A stretch of DNA of 35,375 nucleotides. Source: Bacteroidales bacterium. GTDB taxonomy: Bacteria > Bacteroidota > Bacteroidia > Bacteroidales > Tenuifilaceae. This document shows, one piece after another, positions 16,715 through 25,493 of the stretch. Below the pieces are notes generated by a model that searched no databases, was not told the DNA's origin, and saw nothing but the letters and a program-made list of their open reading frames with translations. Every line of letters begins with the position of its first letter. The first letter of the stretch is position 1. Position numbers and translations under genes: made by a program. The DNA is taken from positions 1 through 35,375 of the forward strand of contig JAFTDN010000143.1 of NCBI GenBank assembly GCA_017454165.1, read 5' to 3'.

Positions 16715-16722
16715 CAATGATA
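16715..16722 (-). promoter_or_regulatory. weak -7-like element before the SPOR-like gene
   Basis: Minus-strand TATCATTG matches TAnnTTTG at all but one position and lies 33 nt before the ATG in an AT-rich 158-nt gap. The rest of this gap (16682-16839) shows no terminator or RNA gene that I can support. Confidence 0.3.
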
Positions 16723-16839
16723 GTAAATAAAATTGGATTGCTGCCCCAATGGCTGCCCATAAATATGGTTTTTAGACCTTATTTTTCTTTGGCACATCTT
16801 GCAAGTTTACATATTTAACTGACAATCAGCGCATCACGA

Positions 16840-18510
16840 TTATTTATAGGAAAAAGTGCTTCCGCCAAGAAACTCGCGGAGGATGGACGTGGGGGGGACT
16901 TCTTTGTCGGGGATGGGGTCTATGTAGCTCAGAAAGGTGAGCAGGCGCACGGCCTCGCCGTACTCCTCCACGTTGGGTGGTACCTGCTGCAATATCTGCT
17001 CGGCCTGTGGTTTGAGCACTCCGAACTCGTAGAGCAGCGAAGAGTTGAACATGGTGTCGGCGTTCTCTTGATGGGGGAATATGTGCCGGTTCTCGCCGCG
17101 CCGCACGCTCTGCCAGCGCGAGATGGTGTCGCGGGCGCTATAGCCTCGGTAGCGGTAGTCGCGCACCATGCGGCGCAACATACGGTTGTCTGAGGTGGAG
17201 ATGCGGCTTATGCCGTCGATGCTGAGCGAGGTGAGGGCCGACACGTAGACCTTGAACTTGCGGTGGTCCTCTATTTGGGCGGTGAGCCTAGGGTTGAGGG
17301 CGTGTATGCCCTCAACGATGATGACGCCGTTGGGCTCAATCTGCAGCGCAGTGCCATCGTAGTAGCGCTCGCCGCGTTCGAACGAGAACTTGGGCATCTC
17401 CACCAGCTCGCCGCCCATCAGCCTGAGCAGGTCGCGGTTGAAGGTGGGGATGTCTACGGCCTCTACGGCCTCGAAGTCGTAGTTCCCCTGCTCGTCGAGG
17501 GGGGTGTCCACCCGGTTCACGAAATAGTTGTCCATCGACACGATGTAGGGCCGCAGCCCATTCACCTTGAGCTGCACGGCCAGCCGCTTGGCGGTGGTGG
17601 TTTTGCCCGATGACGATGGCCCCGAGAGCAGCACCAGCCTGACGCTACCGCAGCGCCCAGCGATTTGGTCGGCAATCTGGGCCACCTTCTTTTCGTGCAG
17701 GGCCTCCGACACCTGTATCAGCTCGCTCGTCTTTTTGGAGGCCACCTGTTCGTTGATGGAGGCCACGCTGCTGGCCCCCAAGATCTTGCTCCAGCCCTTG
17801 TACTCCTGGAATATGTCGAACATCTTGTCCTGTAGCACCAGCTCCTCAATCTCGTTGGGGTCATCGTGCCGGGGCACCATCAGCAACATGCCGTTGTAGT
17901 ACTTCACCAGGTCGAAAACCTTGAGGTAGCCCGTCGAGGGTACTAGGTTGCTGAATAGGTGGTCGGCCACATCGCCGAGATGGTATACCGAGGTGTAGAG
18001 CTTGGTGCGCTTCTCGAATAGCTTGGCCTTCTCGGTGTAGCCCATCTGCTGGAATAGGGCTACGGCATCGGAGGTGAGCACCTTGTCGCGTGCGATGGGC
18101 ATGTCGGCGGCCACAATCTCGCGCATACGGTCGCATATTTTGAACACCAACGGCAGCTCCAGCGGCTCGCGGTGTCCGTCTATCTCGCAGTAGTAGCCGT
18201 TCGACACCGCATGTTCCACCCGCACATTGGTGCCGGGGAGCGTGTCGCGAACGGCCTTCTGTAGCACTAGGAATAGCGAGCTGTGGTACATCCTTGTGCC
18301 CGCCGGGTGGCTGATGTCGAGGTAGCGCACTACTTTGGGGCTGAACACCTCGTAGTCGAGCTCTTTGAGCTGGTTGTTCACCATGGCGCCCAGTATGGGG
18401 TGCTGGAGCTTGACGTTGAAACGATTCGCCAGCTCGGTCAGCGACAGCCCAGGGGAGGTTTTCACGCGCTGCTGGGTGTTCTCAATGATGATTTCTACTT
18501 CGCTTCTCAT
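16840..18510 (-). CDS. nucleoside kinase with N-terminal TGS/ThrRS-like domains (uridine kinase type)
   Basis: The 556-residue protein fuses an N-terminal TGS/threonyl-tRNA-synthetase second-additional-domain-like part (about 1-240) to a uridine kinase/phosphoribulokinase P-loop domain (about 285-480). Walker A is GPSSSGKT at 297-304. The kinase part also has SMDNYFVNRVDTP, the acidic NYDFEAVEAVD and VIIVEGIHALNPRL. It probably phosphorylates pyrimidine nucleosides, though substrate specificity cannot be read here. The SAD-like segment retains HPAGTRMYHSS but no aminoacylation core, so it is not a tRNA synthetase. It lies 15 nt after murI and is probably co-transcribed with it. Confidence 0.88.
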   Translation of the reverse strand: MRSEVEIIIENTQQRVKTSPGLSLTELANRFNVKLQHPILGAMVNNQLKELDYEVFSPKVVRYLDISHPAGTRMYHSSLFLVLQKAVRDTLPGTNVRVEHAVSNGYYCEIDGHREPLELPLVFKICDRMREIVAADMPIARDKVLTSDAVALFQQMGYTEKAKLFEKRTKLYTSVYHLGDVADHLFSNLVPSTGYLKVFDLVKYYNGMLLMVPRHDDPNEIEELVLQDKMFDIFQEYKGWSKILGASSVASINEQVASKKTSELIQVSEALHEKKVAQIADQIAGRCGSVRLVLLSGPSSSGKTTTAKRLAVQLKVNGLRPYIVSMDNYFVNRVDTPLDEQGNYDFEAVEAVDIPTFNRDLLRLMGGELVEMPKFSFERGERYYDGTALQIEPNGVIIVEGIHALNPRLTAQIEDHRKFKVYVSALTSLSIDGISRISTSDNRMLRRMVRDYRYRGYSARDTISRWQSVRRGENRHIFPHQENADTMFNSSLLYEFGVLKPQAEQILQQVPPNVEEYGEAVRLLTFLSYIDPIPDKEVPPTSILREFLGGSTFSYK

Positions 18511-18525
18511 GGGGCTTGTGGTGTT

Positions 18526-19404
18526 TTAAATCGGCGTGTGGGCGTGAAACGATGCCCTCGCGTGGGAGGACAGCACATGGGATAGGGCTAGGGCCTGCAG
18601 GGTGTCGGACGAGCCGCTGGAATGAAATCGATAGTGGGGCGTGGCCCCTACGGGGGCCTGTAGCCCCCGCTCCATGAGCACCCGACGGCATTGCCGTGCC
18701 ACCGAGGGGGCGGGGTTCACGATTTCCACGCCCTCGGGGAGCACCTTTTTGATGGTGTCCATCAGGAAGGGGTAGTGGGTGCAGCCGAGCACCAGCTGGT
18801 CGATGCGATGAGCCAGCATGGGCTCGATGTACTCGGCCAGCAGGGCCTCGGCCTCGGGGCTTTGGGCCCGGTTGGCTTCCACTAGCTCCACCAGCCCATC
18901 ACCAGCCTGTATGCAGATTTCCACATCGGCGGCGTAGCGCTGGGTGGTTTCGGCGTAGCGCTGGCCTTTCAGGGTGCCCGCAGTGGCCAGCACGCCGATG
19001 CTACGCGTCAGGCTGCGCTCCGATGCGGGCTTCACCGCGGGTTCCATGCCCACGAATGGTGCTGAGTGCTGGGCGCGTAGGGTGCCTATGGCAGCCGAGG
19101 TGGCGGTGTTGCAGGCCACCACTATGAGCTTGCAGCCCTGCTCCAGCAGGTAGTGGGTGATGCGCTGGGCGCGCTCCACCACCTGGGCCGCGCTCTTGCC
19201 CCCATAGGGGCAGTAGGCCACATCGGCCACGTAGATGGCCGACTCATCGGGGCAGTGGAGCACAATCTCTTTGAGCACCGACAGCCCCCCTGAGCCCGAA
19301 TCGAATATGCCTATGGGGTTAGGATCCAATGCTGGCTGGGTATTTGCACCCTGCTGTAACGTTCTGTGCACCGATATTGTTGCGTTCACACGATGCCTAA
19401 GCAT
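18526..19404 (-). CDS. murI: glutamate racemase
   Basis: MurI supplies D-glutamate for peptidoglycan. The 292-residue protein has the N-terminal GIFDSGSGGLSVLKEI, the first catalytic cysteine in VVACNTATSAA and the second in LGCTHYPFL. About 25 residues precede GIFDSG, slightly longer than usual. I take ATG at 19404, though a downstream GTG or TTG could be the true start. The C-terminal tail (SSHARASFHAHTPI) is also somewhat long. The gene starts right after the skp-operon terminator and is followed closely by the nucleoside kinase. Confidence 0.95.
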   Translation of the reverse strand: MLRHRVNATISVHRTLQQGANTQPALDPNPIGIFDSGSGGLSVLKEIVLHCPDESAIYVADVAYCPYGGKSAAQVVERAQRITHYLLEQGCKLIVVACNTATSAAIGTLRAQHSAPFVGMEPAVKPASERSLTRSIGVLATAGTLKGQRYAETTQRYAADVEICIQAGDGLVELVEANRAQSPEAEALLAEYIEPMLAHRIDQLVLGCTHYPFLMDTIKKVLPEGVEIVNPAPSVARQCRRVLMERGLQAPVGATPHYRFHSSGSSDTLQALALSHVLSSHARASFHAHTPI

Positions 19405-19405
19405 C

Positions 19406-19431
19406 AAAAAGGGGGGCTCTCCGTACCCCCC
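19406..19431 (-). terminator. intrinsic terminator of the bamA-skp-skp operon
   Basis: On the minus strand GGGGGG, a 9-nt loop and CCCCCC are followed at once by TTTTTG. It lies 36 nt after the stop of the second skp gene and directly before the murI ATG. A further 7-bp perfect hairpin (TGGAAGC/GCTTCCA, 19440-19456) sits between it and the stop codon. Confidence 0.85.
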
Positions 19432-19466
19432 TGCGCTATTGGAAGCTACGCTTCCATGCGGTGTGA

Positions 19467-19991
19467 CTACTTGATGCCCAGTTCTTTCTTCACCAGCGGC
19501 ATCACATCGATGCTTTTGTCGGATTGGTACAGGATGCTGCCATTGCTGGTGTCGAAAACATAGATGAAGCCGTTGTCCTGCCCCACCTTTTTGATGGCGG
19601 CGTCAGCCTTGTCGATTACGGGCTTCATGACTTCTTGCTGCATGCGTTGCAGATCCTGCCCGGCTACCTGCTGGAATTCCTGAGCGCGCTGCTGCATCTC
19701 GGTGAGCTCTTTCTCTTTCATCTCCTTGATGGCGGCGGTGTAGGTGTCGCGCTTTTGCAGGTAGTCCTGATATTTCTTGTTGAATTCCACCTGTAGCTCT
19801 TCGAGCTGTAGCTCTAGCGTTTTGGTGAAGCGCGTGAGCTTGGCCTCGGCGCTATCGCGCTCGGGCATAGCCTGCAGCAGCTCCTGGCTGTTGATGTGTC
19901 CGAATTTCAGGTTTTGGGCCTTGGCGCCCACGCTCAGGCAGGTGGCCATCAGCATGGCCATGGTTGTGATTGCTATGCGTCTCATAGGCAT
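19467..19991 (-). CDS. skp: OmpH/Skp family periplasmic chaperone (second copy)
   Basis: The 174-residue protein has a signal peptide (to about residue 25, VGAKAQ) and the Skp pattern: a beta-strand start (LKFGHINSQELLQAMPERDSAE), a long charged coiled coil (about 50-115: LELQLEELQVEFNKKYQDYLQKRD, KEMKEKELTEMQQRAQEF) and a C-terminal beta part (DNGFIYVFDTSNGSILYQSDKSIDVMPLV). Skp trimers hold unfolded outer-membrane proteins on the way to BAM. It follows another skp paralogue by 46 nt and ends at the operon terminator. Two tandem Skp genes after bamA are common in Bacteroidetes. Confidence 0.92.
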   Translation of the reverse strand: MPMRRIAITTMAMLMATCLSVGAKAQNLKFGHINSQELLQAMPERDSAEAKLTRFTKTLELQLEELQVEFNKKYQDYLQKRDTYTAAIKEMKEKELTEMQQRAQEFQQVAGQDLQRMQQEVMKPVIDKADAAIKKVGQDNGFIYVFDTSNGSILYQSDKSIDVMPLVKKELGIK

Positions 19992-20037
19992 TTTGTGGGG
20001 TTCTCCCTATTTTTGTGGGTGCAAATTTAGTCAATTA

Positions 20038-20559
20038 TTATTTGTAGCCAAGTTTTTGGAGCACCTCATCGCTGCGGTCGTAGCGCGAGTTGGTGTAAAT
20101 CATGTTGCCCGATGCGGCGGCATCGAATATCACGGCGTAGCCTCCCTCGGTGGCGATTTCCTTCACGGCGTTGTACACCTGCTCCTGTATGGGCTTTATC
20201 AGCTCTTCGCGCTTTTTGTACACCTGCCCATCTCGACCGAAATAGCTCATCTGCAAATCTTTGACCTCGCGCTCTTTGGCAATAATCTCGTCCTCCCTCT
20301 TCTTTTTCATCTCCTCGGTCAGGAGCACCTTCTCGGCCTGGTAGTCGTTGTACATTTTTTCCACCTGGGCGTAGCGGTTCTCGATTTCTTTTTGGTACTG
20401 CTCCGAGAGCTTGTCGAGCTGCTCCTGGGCCGAGTTGTAGGTGGGGATTTTGTTCAGGATGTACTCGGTATCGATGTATGCAAACTTTTGGGCCCGCAGC
20501 GCGCTGGGTAGAATCACAGCCAGCACGAGCAGGAGGGTTGATAGCGTTGTCCGTTTCAT
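20038..20559 (-). CDS. skp: OmpH/Skp family periplasmic chaperone (first copy)
   Basis: The 173-residue protein has a signal peptide (to about residue 23, ALRAQ), the Skp start KFAYIDTEYILNKIPTYNSAQEQL, a long coiled-coil arm (about 50-110: QYQKEIENRYAQVEKMYNDYQAEKVLL, KKKREDEIIAKEREVKDLQ) and the terminal strand region EGGYAVIFDAAASGNMIYTNSRYDRSDEVLQKLGYK. It sits 62 nt after bamA and 46 nt before its paralogue. The two copies share architecture but differ in sequence, suggesting different clients or hetero-oligomers. Confidence 0.92.
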   Translation of the reverse strand: MKRTTLSTLLLVLAVILPSALRAQKFAYIDTEYILNKIPTYNSAQEQLDKLSEQYQKEIENRYAQVEKMYNDYQAEKVLLTEEMKKKREDEIIAKEREVKDLQMSYFGRDGQVYKKREELIKPIQEQVYNAVKEIATEGGYAVIFDAAASGNMIYTNSRYDRSDEVLQKLGYK

Positions 20560-20621
20560 CGTTGTCGTTGATTTATGGGGTTTTCCAATGGGGCTACTTC
20601 AAAAATTGTACCACATTTTGA

Positions 20622-23108
20622 CTAAAATTGCTGGCCTATCAGGAAGTGGAACTGGTTGTGCTTGTCGAAGCCTGGCACTAGGTCGAAGCCATAGCCCCAA
20701 TCAACCCCGAGCATTCCTAGCATGGGCAGGAAGAACCGCGCCCCGATGCCCACCGAGCGGTGCACGTTGAATGGGTTGAACTCGTTGAGGTTCTTCCAGG
20801 CATTGCCCGCCTCGAAGAAGGCCATCACGAACACCGAGGCCTGCGGCTTCAGGGTGATGGGGTGCCGCAGCTCCACGGTATACTTGTCGAATATGTGCCC
20901 ACGCCCCACCTGATGGCCCTCCGCGTTAACCTCCTTGGGTGTGAGCGAGCTGTTTTCGTAGCCGCGCAGGGCTATCATCTCCACGCCGTACATGCTGTAG
21001 GAGCCCGACATGCCATCGCCGCCGAGGTCGAAGGTTTCGAATGGCGAGTAGCCCAGGTTCTTGTTGTAGTAGCCCAGGTAGCCGAAGCGGGCGGCGGCGT
21101 GCAGCACTAAGTCGCCCACCAGCGGGAAGAACCACTGCACCTGGCCCGTCCATTTGTGGTACTCCACCCAGCGGTAGCGCTCGGCGGGCGACATGGTGGT
21201 GTAGTTCGCATTGCGGCGGAACATGGAGTAGGGCGGGGTGGCCTGCACCGACATGGTGATGTTGGAGCCCCTACGTGGGTAGATGGCCTGGTCGGTGGAG
21301 TTGCGCGAGAGCGACAGCCGCAGGCTGAGGTTGTTTGAGTAGCCAGTGGTGATGAGGAAGTTGCTGCTGCCGCCAATCCAGTCCTTCAGGTTGTAGTTTT
21401 GGTAGCTCAGCTCGCCATAGATGGTGAAGTAGTCATCGGGCCACTTGAGCCGGGTGCCCAGCCCCAGCCCTGCACCGGTTACCTTGAAGTAGGCATCGCT
21501 GCGCTGGTAGAAATAGTTGCCGCTACCGTTCATGGAGTAGTATAGGGATAGCGATAGGTTGGTGGGCTTTTTGCCGCCGAACCATGGCTCCACGAACGAT
21601 ATGCTGGCCGACTTGTAGTAGGTGCCATTGGTGGAGGCCCTTATGGAGAGCTGCTGGCTATCGCCAGAGGGCACGGGCCGCCATGCCTGCTTGTCGAATA
21701 GCCGGCGTATGGAGAAGTTGCTGAAGCTCACGCCCACAGTGCCCACAAAAGTGCCGCCGCCCCAGCCGCCCGAGAGCTGTATTTGGTCGTTGGCCTTTTC
21801 CTCCACCTTGTACTGTATGTCCACCGTGCCATCGGACTGGTTGGGCAGGGGGTTCACGCCTATTTTCTCGGGGTCGAAGTGGCCCATCTGGGCCAGCTGC
21901 TGGTAGGTGCGGGTGATGTCGGTCTTGCTGAATAGGTAGCCAGGCTTCGACCACACCTCGCGGCGTATCACGTGCTCGTTGGTCTTAGTGTTGCCCGATA
22001 TTTGTATTTGGTTGATGGATGCTGGGTCGCCCTCGTAAATCCGCATCTCGAGGGCCACGGAGTCGTCCTGAATCCGCGCCTCCACTGGGGTTACATTGAA
22101 GAAGAGGTAGCCATCGTCCATGTAAATCGTGCTGATGGAGTTGTCATCGGTGAATAGCCGTTCATCGAGCAGCGTGCGGTTGTACACGTCGCCCTTCTTG
22201 ATGCCCAATATTTCGGTGAGCCCATCGCCAGGAATCTTGGTGTTGCCCACCCAGCGGATGTCGCTGATGTGGTACTGATTGCCCTCCGACAGCTTGAAGC
22301 GTATGCCTATGCGCTTGGGGTTCATGGGGAATATGGTGTCGCTCAGTATTTTAGCATCGCGGTAGCCATGCTGGTTGTAGAACTTGATCAGGTTGGCGTG
22401 ATCCTCCTCGTAGTCGGCCTCTATGAACTTGGCCGACTTGAAGATGTTCCAGTCGCGGCGATGGATTTTCTTGAAAGCCCGGCGCAGCTTGTGGTCGGAG
22501 AAGGTGCTGTTGCCCTCGAAGGTGATGTCGCCGATTTTCACCTTGCCGTTCTTGCTCACGTGGAAGGTGAGCACCACGCCGTTCTTCAGCGAGGTGTCGG
22601 CCCGGCTCTGGGCCACGTTCACCTCTACGTTGAGGAAGGCCTTGGCGCGGTAGTGCTTCTTGATGACGCGCACGCTGTTGTCGAGGATGCTCTCGGTGAT
22701 GGGCCCGCCAGTGCGGAGCTTAATCAGGTCGCGCAGGTCTTTCTCCTCGCCCTTGCGCACCCCCGTGAACCTTATGCCCGCCACCCGTAGCTGCTCTTGC
22801 AGGTGGATGTCGAGGTAGATGTCATCGCCCTCCACGCGGGAGGCCGATATTTGCACATCGGAGAACAGGCCGTGGTCCCAGTACTTCTTGATGGCCCTGG
22901 TGATCTGCTCGCCGGGGATGGTGATGGAATCGCCCACCCCTAGGCCCGCTATCGAGAGCAGCACCATGGGGTCGAGGTTCTGCACCCCGCTGATGTTTAT
23001 GTCCTTTATGTGGTAGCGCTTGGGGGCATCGTACCTAAAGTCCAAGCCTTGCGACATTGCGCTGGCTGTCAATATGATACACACCAATACTAAGGCTAAT
23101 CTCTTCAC
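20622..23108 (-). CDS. bamA: outer-membrane protein assembly factor BamA
   Basis: BamA inserts beta-barrels into the outer membrane. The 828-residue product starts at GTG 23108 and opens with a signal peptide (KRLALVLVCIILTASAMSQG). POTRA domains follow (about 30-440: YHIKDINISGVQNLDPMVLLSIAGLGVGDSI; VKIGDITFEGNSTFSDHKLRRAF; YHISDIRWVGNTKIPGDGLTEI; INQIQISGNTKTNEHVIRREV), then a 16-strand-type barrel (from about 490: LSGGWGGGTFVGTVGVSFSNFSIRRLF) ending in HFLIGQQF with the terminal Phe typical of barrels. The frame stays open for 93 codons upstream, but that part is Arg/Pro-rich, lacks a signal peptide and overlaps uppS, so GTG is chosen. A -7-like TACCTTTA lies 24 nt upstream. Confidence 0.96.
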   Translation of the reverse strand: MKRLALVLVCIILTASAMSQGLDFRYDAPKRYHIKDINISGVQNLDPMVLLSIAGLGVGDSITIPGEQITRAIKKYWDHGLFSDVQISASRVEGDDIYLDIHLQEQLRVAGIRFTGVRKGEEKDLRDLIKLRTGGPITESILDNSVRVIKKHYRAKAFLNVEVNVAQSRADTSLKNGVVLTFHVSKNGKVKIGDITFEGNSTFSDHKLRRAFKKIHRRDWNIFKSAKFIEADYEEDHANLIKFYNQHGYRDAKILSDTIFPMNPKRIGIRFKLSEGNQYHISDIRWVGNTKIPGDGLTEILGIKKGDVYNRTLLDERLFTDDNSISTIYMDDGYLFFNVTPVEARIQDDSVALEMRIYEGDPASINQIQISGNTKTNEHVIRREVWSKPGYLFSKTDITRTYQQLAQMGHFDPEKIGVNPLPNQSDGTVDIQYKVEEKANDQIQLSGGWGGGTFVGTVGVSFSNFSIRRLFDKQAWRPVPSGDSQQLSIRASTNGTYYKSASISFVEPWFGGKKPTNLSLSLYYSMNGSGNYFYQRSDAYFKVTGAGLGLGTRLKWPDDYFTIYGELSYQNYNLKDWIGGSSNFLITTGYSNNLSLRLSLSRNSTDQAIYPRRGSNITMSVQATPPYSMFRRNANYTTMSPAERYRWVEYHKWTGQVQWFFPLVGDLVLHAAARFGYLGYYNKNLGYSPFETFDLGGDGMSGSYSMYGVEMIALRGYENSSLTPKEVNAEGHQVGRGHIFDKYTVELRHPITLKPQASVFVMAFFEAGNAWKNLNEFNPFNVHRSVGIGARFFLPMLGMLGVDWGYGFDLVPGFDKHNQFHFLIGQQF

Positions 23109-23131
23109 TGCATGGGTTGATTTAGGCGGCG

Positions 23132-23139
23132 TAAAGGTA
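23132..23139 (-). promoter_or_regulatory. -7-like element for bamA
   Basis: Minus-strand TACCTTTA matches TAnnTTTG except for the last base and lies 23 nt before the GTG start. This supports an internal promoter between uppS and bamA, and the GTG start itself. Confidence 0.45.
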
Positions 23140-23263
23140 GCACATTTTTTTTTAACCAGGGGCAACCTTTGGGGGCCGCGCCCCGTATGCCGCCCGTTTA
23201 ATAGGCGCAAGCCGCTACCGACCAAGCGCATTGCGTTCGTAGCTGGCTGGTGTGTGGGGCCCG

Positions 23264-23989
23264 CTACACGCCGCCAAAGCGGCGGCTGCGGTGCTGGTAG
23301 TCGATCAGCGCACGGTAGAAATCGGCGGCGCAGAAGTCGGGCCACAGCACGGGGCAGAAGTGCAGCTCGGTGTAGGCCAGCTGCCACAGCAGGAAGTTGC
23401 TCAGCCTGCGCTCACCGCTGGTACGGATCATCAGCTCGGGGTCGGGAATTTGGGCGGTGTACAGGTAGCGACGCATGGTGTCGGGGGAGATGTCGGCGGG
23501 GCCGATGGCCCCGCGCTGGCAGTCGAGCACCATTTGGCGGGCGGCATCGGCAATCTCCTGCCGGGCTCCGTAGTTGAGGGCCACCACCAGGGTGAGGGCC
23601 TGGCACTGGGAGGTGCGCTCCACGGCCAGGTGCAGCTTTCGCTGCACCTCCTCGGGGAGGTCCTGCATACGGCCTATGAGGCGCAGCTGGATGCCATTCT
23701 GGATGAGGGTGTCGATTTCGGCCCCTATCGAGCTGGCCAGCAGCTCCATCAGCCCGTCCACCTCGTCCTGCGGCCGGCTCCAGTTCTCGGTGGAGAAGGC
23801 GTAGAGCGTGAGGTACTTAACGCCCGATTTTCCCGCAGCCTCAACGGCCTGCCGCACGGCGTTCACCCCGTTTTGGTGCCCGAATAGGCGCTTGTTGCCT
23901 CGCTGCTCGGCCCAGCGCCCATTGCCATCCATGATGATGGCCACATGCTGGGGTATTCGGCTGGGGTCTATCTGGTCGAGTAGGTTCAT
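23264..23989 (-). CDS. uppS: isoprenyl transferase (undecaprenyl diphosphate synthase)
   Basis: The 241-residue cis-prenyltransferase makes the C55 lipid carrier for peptidoglycan and surface polysaccharides. It shows HVAIIMDGNGRWAEQRG (catalytic Asp in MDGNGRWA, about 22-29), TLYAFSTENWSRP, VALNYGAR and ELMIRTSGERRLSNFLLWQLAYTELHF. The canonical RPSGE is RTSGE here. The length is normal. It starts 11 nt after the DUF6089 barrel gene and precedes bamA. Confidence 0.96.
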   Translation of the reverse strand: MNLLDQIDPSRIPQHVAIIMDGNGRWAEQRGNKRLFGHQNGVNAVRQAVEAAGKSGVKYLTLYAFSTENWSRPQDEVDGLMELLASSIGAEIDTLIQNGIQLRLIGRMQDLPEEVQRKLHLAVERTSQCQALTLVVALNYGARQEIADAARQMVLDCQRGAIGPADISPDTMRRYLYTAQIPDPELMIRTSGERRLSNFLLWQLAYTELHFCPVLWPDFCAADFYRALIDYQHRSRRFGGV

Positions 23990-23999
23990 AGGGTTGAGC

Positions 24000-24659
24000 T
24001 TACTGGTACACAGGGCATACAGAGTTGTTCCCGCCGGGCAGGCGGTAGGTATATATCAGGCTGATGGTGGAGAACCAATCGTTGTTGTGGAGCAGCGCGT
24101 GGCCTCCCTCCCCGGGGGGCTCGTAGCCATCGATGGCGGTGTCGGTAAAGGTTTTGTGGAACAGCCACTCCAGCGCGAATGTATGCCTATTGCCCGGGCT
24201 GAACTTCAGCCCGCCGCCGAAAGGCACGCTGGGCACCACCTTGGTTTGAACCAGAGCTACGCCCGCGCCCACATTGATGTAGGGGGAGAGCGCTCGGCGG
24301 GGCTTTAGGCTGGCGGGATTCAGCGGAAAGAAGTTGAACTCCAGCATCAGCTCAGCGCTCAGCAGGGCCTTGGAGAAAGCCCCTCCGGGGGCCTTGGGCA
24401 GCAGCATGTTGGCGGGGCACTGGCCATTGAGGCGACCTATGGTGAGCGAACCGCGCAGGGCGTAGTACTCCGTCATGTTGTGGCGGAATATGGCCCCGAA
24501 GGCTAGGCTGGGCTTGTAGAGCGGCATGTTCTCGTTGAACTCTCCGTAGTAGTACGATGCGCCCACATGCAACCCCACATCGAGCTTGTTCTGCGCTGAT
24601 AGGGTCAGAGCACAAGTCGTCAAGTACATAGCAATGATGTAGTATTTACGGATACACAT
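24000..24659 (-). CDS. DUF6089 family outer-membrane barrel, PorG-like (T9SS)
   Basis: The 219-residue protein starts at ATG 24659 (MCIRKYYIIAMYLTTCALTLSAQN), giving a signal peptide and avoiding overlap with the upstream gene; a longer frame from 24710 would overlap it. The mature part is an eight-strand-type barrel with the DUF6089 pattern (DVGLHVGASYYYGEFN, AFGAIFRHNMTEYYALRGSLTIGRLNG, YINVGAGVALVQTK, FALEWLFHKTFTDTAIDGY). Family knowledge: Porphyromonas PorG is a DUF6089 barrel of the type IX secretion system and its gene lies near uppS and bamA, as here. Naming it PorG is therefore plausible but not proven. Confidence 0.78.
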   Translation of the reverse strand: MCIRKYYIIAMYLTTCALTLSAQNKLDVGLHVGASYYYGEFNENMPLYKPSLAFGAIFRHNMTEYYALRGSLTIGRLNGQCPANMLLPKAPGGAFSKALLSAELMLEFNFFPLNPASLKPRRALSPYINVGAGVALVQTKVVPSVPFGGGLKFSPGNRHTFALEWLFHKTFTDTAIDGYEPPGEGGHALLHNNDWFSTISLIYTYRLPGGNNSVCPVYQ

Positions 24660-24666
24660 GTCTTCC

Positions 24667-25473
24667 CTACATCTTTTTCTTTGGCCTACCAAACGTTCCG
24701 CGCTGCACAATGCGATAATGCGCCGAGAGGTTCAGGAGGTAATACAGGTCGTTGTGCTTGGAGTACTGGGTGGAGAACCCATCGAACTTATCGGAGAATA
24801 TAATCCTACGCCCCAAATTAGCCTCTAGGGCCCACTTTTGGGTGGGTTCGAACCGAACCCCCACGGCTATGGGCAGGGCGGGACATAGGTGCGCGTTCTT
24901 GTAGCGGGGGTCGGCCTTCAGGCTGGCGTTGGGGCTCACTGTGAACACGTTCATGCCCACGCCCAGCGAGACGTAAACGCCTAGCGGCACGGTCTTACGC
25001 CGTTTGCCATGCCTGTGTAGCTGCGAGAAAAATCCGATGTTTTGAATAGGTATAAGGTAATACTGGCACGATGCCGAGATCTCTAGCCCAAAGGTGTTGA
25101 ATGCATGACCCCGACGCTCATTGCGTGAGCGCTTATCCGATTGGCTCCACACGCCGAACGCAGCCAGCCCATTGAAGGTGATGCGGTCGCTGAACTTGTA
25201 GTTCAACCCGCCGACGAGGCCTGGGCGTATCGACCTAAAGCTTATATCTTTAAACCCAAGCCAGTTGCTAGCAGTTTTGGCTCCACCAATATCGCCCATG
25301 TACTGCGTTATGGGGAGGCCAAAATACATCTCCATAGGGTTGCGGTGCCAGCGCTGGTCGGCCACGAACAGCTCATAGAACTTAGTCCGCTTGAACTGCC
25401 CATAGGCAGAGGCTGGCGACATCCACAGGAAGCCCACCACAACGATTAGTATCAGCCGAACGCTTCTCCTCAA
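24667..25473 (-). CDS. outer-membrane beta-barrel protein, probable paralogue or partner of the PorG-like barrel
   Basis: The 268-residue protein has a signal peptide (to about residue 26, SASAYGQF) and barrel-like strands (MEMYFGLPITQYMGDIGGAKT, IRPGLVGGLNYKFSDRITFNGLAAFGVWS, VYVSLGVGMNVFTVSPNASL, LPIAVGVRFEPTQKWALEANLGRR, YYLLNLSAHYRIV). The YMGDIGG and KWALEANLGRR parts recall DUF6089/PorG-type proteins. The C-terminus is very basic (RPKKKM). It is the first gene after a -7 element at 25494 and is followed 7 nt later by the PorG-like gene, so the two barrels are probably made together. No finer assignment is possible by eye. Confidence 0.75.
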   Translation of the reverse strand: MRRSVRLILIVVVGFLWMSPASAYGQFKRTKFYELFVADQRWHRNPMEMYFGLPITQYMGDIGGAKTASNWLGFKDISFRSIRPGLVGGLNYKFSDRITFNGLAAFGVWSQSDKRSRNERRGHAFNTFGLEISASCQYYLIPIQNIGFFSQLHRHGKRRKTVPLGVYVSLGVGMNVFTVSPNASLKADPRYKNAHLCPALPIAVGVRFEPTQKWALEANLGRRIIFSDKFDGFSTQYSKHNDLYYLLNLSAHYRIVQRGTFGRPKKKM

Positions 25474-25493
25474 CTCCTTAAACGTTTAACGAG

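Noticed and set aside
23109-23387. N-terminal extension of bamA into uppS
   Set aside because: The extra 93 codons are Arg/Pro-rich, bury the signal peptide, overlap uppS and precede the -7-like element at 23132-23139. GTG 23108 gives a normal BamA.
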